Assembly: GCA_002154585.1 (NCBI GenBank)
Contig: MUNG01000082.1
Span: forward strand, 1 to 38,526
Direction of reading: 5' to 3'
DNA length: 38,526 nucleotides
From: Streptomyces pseudogriseolus
GTDB lineage: Bacteria; Actinomycetota; Actinomycetes; Streptomycetales; Streptomycetaceae
Shown here: one piece after another, positions 33,032-38,526 of the stretch
Position numbering within the stretch: position 1 is the first letter of the stretch
How the letters are laid out: each line of letters begins with the position of its first letter
Translations under genes and position numbers: made by a program
Notes under the pieces: generated by a model
The model's database searches: none
Told to the model about the DNA's origin: nothing
What the model saw: the letters and a program-made list of their open reading frames with translations, nothing else

Positions 33032-34687
33032 GTGACTCCCCTCTACGCGCGTCGCCGTACCGCCCTGGCCGCCGCCACCGCGGTCGTGGCCGGCGCCCTG
33101 CTCACCACCGGACTGGCCACCGGCACCGCGACCGCCGGCTCCGCCCCCGCCGGCACGCCGGCCCTGGGCGGCGCCCCCGTGCTGCTGTCCGCCGCGGCCC
33201 GCACCTCCCTCATCCAGGAGCAGCAGGCCACGGCCGCGGACACCGCCGAGGCGATAGGCCTCGGCGCCCGCGAGAAGCTGATCGTCAAGGACGTGGTGCG
33301 GGACGTCGACGGCACGGTCCACACCCGCTACGAGCGCACCTACGCCGGACTGCCCGTGCTCGGCGGCGACCTGGTCGTCCACCAGCCGGAGGGCGGCGCC
33401 AGAACCGTCACCAAGGCCGTGCGGACGGCCGTCGCGGTGCCCTCCGTGACGCCGAAGGTCGGCGCGGCCAAGGCCGAGGCGCAGGCGCTCGCCGCCGCCG
33501 CCGCCGGGAAGGCCGACGCGGAGCGCGCCGAGGCCGGCTCCGCGCCCCGCCGGGTGATCTGGGCCGCCGAGGGCACGCCCGTCCTCGCCTACGAGACCGT
33601 CGTCGGCGGCCTCCAGGAGGACGGCACCCCGAACGAGCTGCACGTGATCACCGACGCCACCACCGGCGAGAAGCTGCACGAGTGGCAGGCCGTGCACACC
33701 GGCACCGGCCGGAGCCTGTACTCCGGCACCGTCACCCTCGGCACGTACAAGTCCGGCTCGACGTACCAGCTGTACGACACCGCGCGCGGCGGGCACAAGA
33801 CCTACAACCTGGCGCGCTCCACCTCCGGCACCGGCACCCTGTTCACCGACGCCGACGACACCTGGGGCACCGGCACCGCCTCCAGCTCCTCGAGCGACCA
33901 GACCGCGGCCGTGGACGCCGCCTACGGCGCCCAGATCACCTGGGACTTCTACAAGAACACCTTCGGGCGCAACGGCATCAGGAACGACGGCAAGGCCGCC
34001 TACTCCCGCGTCCACTACGGCAGCAACTACGTCAACGCCTTCTGGCAGGACAGCTGCTTCTGCATGACCTACGGCGACGGCACGGGCAACGTCAACCCGC
34101 TGACCTCGCTGGACGTCGCCGGCCACGAGATGAGCCACGGCGTCACGTCCGTCACCGCAGGCCTGCGCTACAGCGGCGAGTCCGGCGGCCTCAACGAGGC
34201 GACCAGCGACATCTTCGGCACGGGCGCGGAGTTCTACGCGGCCAACTCCGCCGACGCCGGCGACTATCTCATCGGCGAGAAGATCGACATCAACGGTGAC
34301 GGCAGCCCGCTGCGGTACATGGACAAGCCGAGCAAGGACGGCGCGTCCCGGGACTACTGGTCCTCCAACCTCGGCTCGGTCGACGTGCACTACTCGTCGG
34401 GCCCGGCCAACCACTTCTTCTTCCTGCTCAGCGAGGGCAGCGGCGCCAGGACCGTCAACGGCGTGAGCTACAACTCGCCGACGTACGACGGCTCCACGGT
34501 CACCGGCATCGGCCGCGCGAAGGCGCTGCAGATCTGGTACAAGGCGCTGACCACGTACTTCACCTCGACGACCAACTACAAGGCGGCCCGCACCGGCACG
34601 CTGAGCGCGGCGTCGGCGCTGTACGGGTCGGGCAGCGCGGAGTACAAGGCGGTCGAGGCGGCCTGGAAGGCGGTGAACGTCAGCTGA
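33032..34687 (+). CDS. Secreted M4 (thermolysin-family) metalloprotease without P domain
   Basis: 551-aa paralog of the preceding protease. Start is GTG 33032 behind GAGGAG. A signal peptide (RRRTALAAATAVVAGALLTTGL) is followed by a propeptide with EKLIVKDVVRDVDGTVHTRYERTYAGLPVLGGDLVVH, nearly the same as in the paralog. Zn site: H365, E366, H369 (HEMSH) and E389. Cys pair SCFC at C342/C344 is shared. The protein ends at AAWKAVNVS, exactly where the paralog continues into its linker and P domain. It has its own copy of the conserved promoter, so the two enzymes are probably co-regulated although separated by a terminator. Confidence 0.95.
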   Translation: MTPLYARRRTALAAATAVVAGALLTTGLATGTATAGSAPAGTPALGGAPVLLSAAARTSLIQEQQATAADTAEAIGLGAREKLIVKDVVRDVDGTVHTRYERTYAGLPVLGGDLVVHQPEGGARTVTKAVRTAVAVPSVTPKVGAAKAEAQALAAAAAGKADAERAEAGSAPRRVIWAAEGTPVLAYETVVGGLQEDGTPNELHVITDATTGEKLHEWQAVHTGTGRSLYSGTVTLGTYKSGSTYQLYDTARGGHKTYNLARSTSGTGTLFTDADDTWGTGTASSSSSDQTAAVDAAYGAQITWDFYKNTFGRNGIRNDGKAAYSRVHYGSNYVNAFWQDSCFCMTYGDGTGNVNPLTSLDVAGHEMSHGVTSVTAGLRYSGESGGLNEATSDIFGTGAEFYAANSADAGDYLIGEKIDINGDGSPLRYMDKPSKDGASRDYWSSNLGSVDVHYSSGPANHFFFLLSEGSGARTVNGVSYNSPTYDGSTVTGIGRAKALQIWYKALTTYFTSTTNYKAARTGTLSAASALYGSGSAEYKAVEAAWKAVNVS

Positions 34688-34701
34688 GGCCGACCGGTGC
34701 C

Positions 34702-34725
34702 GGCGGTGGCCGCGAGGCCACCGCC
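34702..34725 (+). terminator. Hairpin after the second metalloprotease
   Basis: GGCGGTGGCC (34702-34711), loop GCGA, GGCCACCGCC (34716-34725): a perfect 10-bp stem 14 bases after the stop. It abuts TAGGCT (34726-34731), a -10-like hexamer 8 bases before the next ATG, so one 24-bp element may end one gene while forming the upstream edge of the next promoter. Confidence 0.65.
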
Positions 34726-34731
34726 TAGGCT
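34726..34731 (+). promoter_or_regulatory. Candidate -10 element of a leaderless promoter for the DUF1990-like gene
   Basis: TAGGCT, 8 bases upstream of ATG 34740, with no Shine-Dalgarno sequence. The -35 region would fall inside the hairpin and has no good hexamer. Confidence 0.35.
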
Positions 34732-34739
34732 TGGGTCCC

Positions 34740-35261
34740 ATGTCTTCGGCGGACTTCACCTACGACCACGTCGGCGCGAGCCGGGATCCCGACTACTGCC
34801 CTCCGGGTTTCCACCACCTGAGGGAGCGCACCCGGCTCGGCGAGGGCGAGAAGGTGTTCCGCCAGGCCGCGGACGCGCTGTTCGGCTGGGAGATGCACCG
34901 GGAGATGGGCGTCGGCGTCGACGCGTCCGCGGAGCGGGCGGCGTCCGACGTCGACGTGACCGTCACCCTGGCGGGGGTGGTGCGGGCGCCCTGCCGGGTG
35001 GTGTGGGCGGAGGAGGAGTACCGCCGGGCCGGCTGGGCGTACGGGACGCTGGCGGGGCATCCGGAGAGCGGGGAGGAGGCGTTCGTCGTCCACCGGACGG
35101 GGGACGGGACGGTGTGGCTGACCGTCTCTGCCTTCAGCAGGCCGGCGCGCTGGTACGCGCGGGCGGGTGGGCCGGCCACGCGGACCTTGCAGCACGCTTA
35201 CGCGCGCCGCTGCGGCAGGGTGCTGCGGCGGCTCGCGACCCGGGGGGTCACGGACGCCTGA
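34740..35261 (+). CDS. DUF1990/UPF0548-like protein
   Basis: 173-aa protein of the DUF1990-type fold as far as can be judged by eye. Start is ATG 34740. Recognisable segments are FTYDHVGASRDPDYCPPGFHHLRERTRLGEGEKVFRQAADALFGWEMHREMGV, in which YDHVGAT-like start and LG-EGE---AADAL are family features, then VVWAEEEYRRAGWAYGTLAGHPESGEEAFVVH, where AYGTLxGHPExGEExF is the conserved core. The C-terminus is WLTVSAFSRPARWYARAGGP followed by a basic helix. No signal peptide. Cellular role is unknown. Probably leaderless (see TAGGCT element). Convergent with glgP across a repeat array. Confidence 0.85.
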   Translation: MSSADFTYDHVGASRDPDYCPPGFHHLRERTRLGEGEKVFRQAADALFGWEMHREMGVGVDASAERAASDVDVTVTLAGVVRAPCRVVWAEEEYRRAGWAYGTLAGHPESGEEAFVVHRTGDGTVWLTVSAFSRPARWYARAGGPATRTLQHAYARRCGRVLRRLATRGVTDA

Positions 35262-35696
35262 CGGGTGCGCGGGGGTGCCGGGGGCTGTTGGACGCCGGGT
35301 GCGGGCCACACGTGGCGGGTCGCGCAGTTCCCCGCGCCCCTGAAGGGGCGCTGCCCCTGCCGTCTGCGGGCAGTCGTGCCGCTAGGGGCGGCACGGGTGG
35401 GCGCAGGCGGCACCCCTCCAGCGGGCCCGCGCCCCACCCCGTACGGCCACCGGGGTGCCGGGAACTGTTGCACGCCGGGTGCGGGCCGCACGGGGCGGAT
35501 CGCGCAGTTCCCCGCGCCCCACCCCGTACGGCCACCGGGGTGCCGGGAACTGTTGCACGCCGGGTGCAGGCCGCACGGGGCTGGTCGCGCAGTTCCCCGC
35601 GCCCCTGGAGGCCACCGGGGTGCCGGGAACTGTTGCACGCCGGGTGCAGGCCGCACGGGGCTGGTCGCGCCGTTCCTCGCGCCCCTGGAGGGGCGC
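35262..35696. repeat. Intergenic repeat array: four 69-bp units plus a separate palindromic element
   Basis: No gene. Four related 69-bp units lie at 35272-35340, 35452-35520, 35537-35605 and 35617-35685. Units 2-4 differ at only a few positions; unit 1 is more diverged. Units 2 and 3 begin with GGGAACTG and end with CAGTTCCC, so each can fold on itself. Units 1 and 4 are followed by a GCGCCCC/GGGGCGC hairpin (35334-35351 and 35679-35696), the latter ending one base before the glgP stop. A different element with GTGCCGC-N5-GCGGCAC (35376-35394) sits between units 1 and 2. From memory both sequence types recur in Streptomyces intergenic DNA. Confidence 0.85.
35679..35696 (-). terminator. Hairpin directly after glgP
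   Basis: GCGCCCC (35679-35685), TGGA, GGGGCGC (35690-35696). It begins immediately after the glgP stop codon on the minus strand. It is the last part of the repeat array and probably terminates glgP. Confidence 0.6.
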
Positions 35697-38315
35697 TCAG
35701 CGCATCAGGAGGCCCGCTGCCTCCGCCACCGCCTCCGACGGGACCGCCAGCAGCCCCAGCTCCGCGCCCGACGCCAGCAGCCGATGACTGGGAAGCACCC
35801 GCACCGTGTAGCCGAACGGCCCCGTCCGGTCCAGGGACAGCGGGCCCTCGTAGACCCACTCACCCCCCGCCCCGTGCGCCCCCACCGGCTTCAGCGGCAC
35901 AGCGGCCGCATCCGTGATGCGATCCTCCTCGTCGACCCGCCCCGCGACCGCCTGCACCTCCACGTCCTCCGGCCGCAGACTCCCCAGCCCCACCCGCACC
36001 CGGAGGGCCAGCGTGCTGCCCAGTTCCGCGGTGGCCGAGGCCACGGACGTCTCGACGTGGTCGACGGTCACCCCGTGCCACGCGCCCCGTACCGTCGCCT
36101 TCCACTCGGCGAGCTCCCGGGCGGCGTCGGCGCTCATCGTCCGGTGCGCGTGCGCGGCGGGCGTGTAGAGCCGCTCCACGTACTCCCGCACCATGCGCCC
36201 GGCCAGCACCTTCGGCCCGAGCAGGCTCAGCGTCCGCCGGACCATCTCGATCCAGCGGTCCGGCAGCCCGCTGCGCCCGCGCTCGTAGAAGGCACGGGTC
36301 ACCCGCTGCTCCAGCAGGTCGTACAGCGCCGCGGCCTCTATGTCGTCGCGCCGGTCCGCGTCGGTCCCGACGCCGTCCGCCGTGGGGATCGCCCAGCCGA
36401 AGTCGGGCTGGAACCACTCGTCCCACCAGCCGTCCAGCACGGACAGGTTGAGACCGCCGTTGAGCGCGGCCTTCATCCCGCTGGTGCCGCACGCCTCCAG
36501 CGGCCGCAGCGGGTTGTTCAGCCAGATGTCGCAGCCGGGGTACAGCTTCTGCGCCATCGCCATGCCGTAGTCGGGCAGGAACACGATCCGGTGCCGTACG
36601 CGCGGATCGTCGGCGAAGCGGACCAGCTCCTGGATGAGCCGCTTGCCGCCGTCGTCGGCCGGGTGCGCCTTGCCCGCGACCACGATCTGCACCGGCCGGT
36701 CGGGGTGCAGCAGCAGGTCCATCAGCCGGTCCCGGTCGCGCAGCATCAGCGTCAGCCGCTTGTACGACGGGACGCGCCGGGCGAAGCCGATGGTGAGCAC
36801 GTCCGGGTCGAGCACGCCGTCGATCCAGCCCAGTTCGGCGGTGCCGGCGCCGCGCTGCCGCCAGGAGGCGCGCAGCCGTCCCCGCACCTCCAGCACCAGC
36901 AGTTCGCGCAGCGACCGGCGCAGCTCCCAGATGTCCTGGTCGGGGATGTCGGCGACGGAGTCCCAGCGGTCGGAGTCGCCGACGCTGAGCGCCTCCTCCG
37001 CGCGCTGCGTGCCGATCTGCCGGGCGCCGAGCCGGTACACCTCGGGGGCGACCCAGGTGGGCGCGTGCACCCCGTTGGTGACGGAGGTGATCGGCACCTC
37101 CTCGGGGTCGAACCCGGGCCACAGTCCGGCGAACATCTCCCGGCTGACCTGGCCGTGCAGCAGGGAGACGCCGTTGGCCCGCTGGGCCAGGCGCAGACCC
37201 ATCACGGCCATGTTGAACAGGTTGGGCTCGCCGCCCGGGTAGGTCTCCATGCCGAGCCGCAGGATGCGGTCGACCTCCAGGTCCGGCAGCTCCGCGTGCG
37301 GGCCGAAGTGCCGGGCGACCAGTTCGCGGTCGAAGCGGTCGATGCCGGCCGGCACGGGCGTGTGCGTGGTGAACACGGTCCCGGCGCGCACCGCCTCCAG
37401 GGCCGCGTCGAAGTCGAGCCCCCCGGCGCGCAGCTCCGCCATCCGCTCCAGGCCGAGGAACCCGGCGTGCCCCTCGTTGGTGTGGAACACCTCCGGCGCC
37501 GCGTGCCCGGTGAGCCGGCAGTACGTGCGGACCGCGCGGACACCTCCTATGCCGAGGAGCATCTCCTGGAGCAGCCGGTGCTCGCTGCCGCCGCCGTAGA
37601 GCCGGTCGGTCACCCCGCGCTCGATGAGGTCGTTCTCCTCGATGTCGGAGTCGAGCAGGAGCAGCGGGATCCTGCCCACCTGGGCGACCCAGACGCGGGC
37701 GCGCAGGGAGCGGTCGCCGGGCAGGGCGAGGGAGATCTGGGCGGGGGCGCCGTCGGCCTCCTTGAGCTGGTCCAGGGGCAGCTCGTGCGGGTCGAGGACG
37801 GGGTAGTGCTCCTGCTGCCAGCCGTCCCGGGACAGGGACTGGCGGAAGTAGCCGTGCCGGTAGAGCAGGCCGACGCCGATCAACGGGGCGCCGAGGTCGC
37901 TGGCGGCCTTGAGGTGGTCGCCGGCCAGGATGCCGAGCCCGCCGGAGTACTGCGGCAGGGCGGCGGTGATGCCGAACTCGGGGGAGAAGTAGGCGACGGC
38001 CGCGGGCAGTCGGCCGCTCTGCCGCTGGTACCAGCGGTCGCCGGTCATGTAGGCGTCCAGGTCGCCCGCGACCGCGGCGAGGCGGTCGAGGAAGTCGCGG
38101 TCGCCGGCCAGTGCGGCGAGCCGCTCGCCGGGCACGCTGCCCAGCAGGCGTACGGGGTCGCCGCCGGCCGCGGCCCAGCGTTCGGGGTCGACGGAGCGGA
38201 ACAGGTCCCGGGTCCCGGCGTGCCAGGACCAGCGCAGATTGCGGGCCAGATCGCTCAGCGCCCGGAGGGGTTCGGGGAGCACGGGTCGGACGGTGAATCG
38301 ACGGATAGCCTTCAC
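35697..38315 (-). CDS. glgP: Alpha-glucan (glycogen) phosphorylase
   Basis: 872-aa PLP enzyme releasing glucose-1-phosphate from alpha-1,4-glucan ends. It belongs to the longer bacterial phosphorylase type with an N-terminal DUF3417-like domain (RRFTVRPVLPEPLRALSDLARNLRWSWH). Landmarks are YFSPEFGITAALPQYSGGLGILAGDHLKAASDLG (about 109-142), VFHTNEGHAGFLGLER, TTHTPVPAGIDRF, SVTNGVHAPTW and the PLP segment EACGTSGMKAALNGG with K615 as Schiff base. The GTG start at 38315 has GAGGTGG upstream. The enzyme complements glgX at 20881. The C-terminal 120 residues form a beta-rich domain seen in this subfamily. Transcribed toward a repeat array that separates it from a DUF1990-like gene. Confidence 0.96.
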   Translation of the reverse strand: MKAIRRFTVRPVLPEPLRALSDLARNLRWSWHAGTRDLFRSVDPERWAAAGGDPVRLLGSVPGERLAALAGDRDFLDRLAAVAGDLDAYMTGDRWYQRQSGRLPAAVAYFSPEFGITAALPQYSGGLGILAGDHLKAASDLGAPLIGVGLLYRHGYFRQSLSRDGWQQEHYPVLDPHELPLDQLKEADGAPAQISLALPGDRSLRARVWVAQVGRIPLLLLDSDIEENDLIERGVTDRLYGGGSEHRLLQEMLLGIGGVRAVRTYCRLTGHAAPEVFHTNEGHAGFLGLERMAELRAGGLDFDAALEAVRAGTVFTTHTPVPAGIDRFDRELVARHFGPHAELPDLEVDRILRLGMETYPGGEPNLFNMAVMGLRLAQRANGVSLLHGQVSREMFAGLWPGFDPEEVPITSVTNGVHAPTWVAPEVYRLGARQIGTQRAEEALSVGDSDRWDSVADIPDQDIWELRRSLRELLVLEVRGRLRASWRQRGAGTAELGWIDGVLDPDVLTIGFARRVPSYKRLTLMLRDRDRLMDLLLHPDRPVQIVVAGKAHPADDGGKRLIQELVRFADDPRVRHRIVFLPDYGMAMAQKLYPGCDIWLNNPLRPLEACGTSGMKAALNGGLNLSVLDGWWDEWFQPDFGWAIPTADGVGTDADRRDDIEAAALYDLLEQRVTRAFYERGRSGLPDRWIEMVRRTLSLLGPKVLAGRMVREYVERLYTPAAHAHRTMSADAARELAEWKATVRGAWHGVTVDHVETSVASATAELGSTLALRVRVGLGSLRPEDVEVQAVAGRVDEEDRITDAAAVPLKPVGAHGAGGEWVYEGPLSLDRTGPFGYTVRVLPSHRLLASGAELGLLAVPSEAVAEAAGLLMR

Positions 38316-38526
38316 AAGCCACCTCGGCGCGTTCGTGAGAGACGCGGTGTGCGTCCGGGTATCGCAGCCGACAGTACCGGCGCGGACACCGTCCGCGGGG
38401 GAAGCCGGAAGACACGGGTACCTCGCCTGCCCTGTCCAAACGATTCACCGCACAGTGGACATGGCCGATTCCGGCCCCATGTACGGCCTTGTCGTACTTC
38501 CCCCCGCGCGTCGCGCCGCCCCGCCC
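38316..38526 (-). promoter_or_regulatory. Upstream region of glgP with candidate operator
   Basis: No gene is visible to the window edge. A perfect 7-bp inverted repeat CGCGGAC-ACC-GTCCGCG lies at 38381-38397, just upstream of a -10-like TACTGT (complement of 38371-38376) on the minus strand; no good -35 is present. A second repeat, GGCCG-ATTC-CGGCC, is at 38463-38476. Either could bind a regulator of glgP or of a divergent gene beyond the window. Confidence 0.4.

Noticed and set aside
35272-35685. CRISPR-like array
   Set aside because: Units are 69 bp, diverged, and separated by short related sequences (11-16 bp) instead of unique spacers of uniform length; no cas genes nearby.
35248-35859. 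Minus-strand frames with repeated peptide GTARPAPCGLHPACN across the repeat array
   Set aside because: The peptide repeats arise from the DNA repeat units in several frames at once; there is no start site and one end lies inside glgP. Best read as translated noise from non-coding repeats.

Overview
The window is about 38.5 kb of very GC-rich DNA (around 72% by eye) with GC-biased third codon positions, GTG and TTG starts behind GGAGG-type ribosome binding sites, and gene content typical of a Streptomyces chromosomal core. From memory the order resembles the S. coelicolor SCO5480 to SCO5444 stretch; this is recollection, not a search. I support 29 protein genes, one tandem glycine riboswitch, several strong hairpins, candidate promoters and operators, and an intergenic repeat array. 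I see no tRNA, rRNA, CRISPR array, insertion sequence or prophage.

Left part (1-7064, all minus strand): an oligopeptide/dipeptide ABC importer (lipoprotein binding protein, two permeases, and an ATPase cut by the window edge), then two tandem SseB-like proteins and a small P-loop kinase-like protein. The binding-protein gene has a 430-bp upstream region with several inverted repeats.

Glycine/serine block (7174-11981, plus strand): a tandem glycine riboswitch leads into gcvT, gcvH, glyA and sdaA. Together they take glycine to methylene-THF, combine that with a second glycine to make serine, and deaminate serine to pyruvate. gcvP and the lipoamide dehydrogenase are not in the window. A minimal GH25 muramidase without signal peptide follows.

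Middle (12646-20693, minus strand): an F420/NADP-type oxidoreductase, a two-EF-hand calcium protein, a MerR regulator, a HATPase_c anti-sigma-like kinase, an enoyl-CoA hydratase, a LRV/HEAT-like repeat protein with a Cys cluster, and two tandem L,D-transpeptidase lipoproteins.

Right part (20881-38315): glgX; an operon of four half-size ABC exporters forming two heterodimers, one of which has lost every motif of one ATP site while keeping the other intact; two paralogous secreted M4 metalloproteases that share an identically spaced promoter; a DUF1990-type protein; a 435-bp repeat array; and a convergent alpha-glucan phosphorylase gene (glgP). glgX and glgP bracket the region and both act in glycogen breakdown.

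The most notable observations are the complementary loss of ATP-site motifs in the exporter pair at 26918-30402, the shared promoter architecture of the two proteases, the intergenic repeat array at 35272-35696, the MerR-type 19-bp-spacer promoter at 14695-14725, and the 9-bp-phased repeat with a possible small plus-strand gene at 15466-15590.
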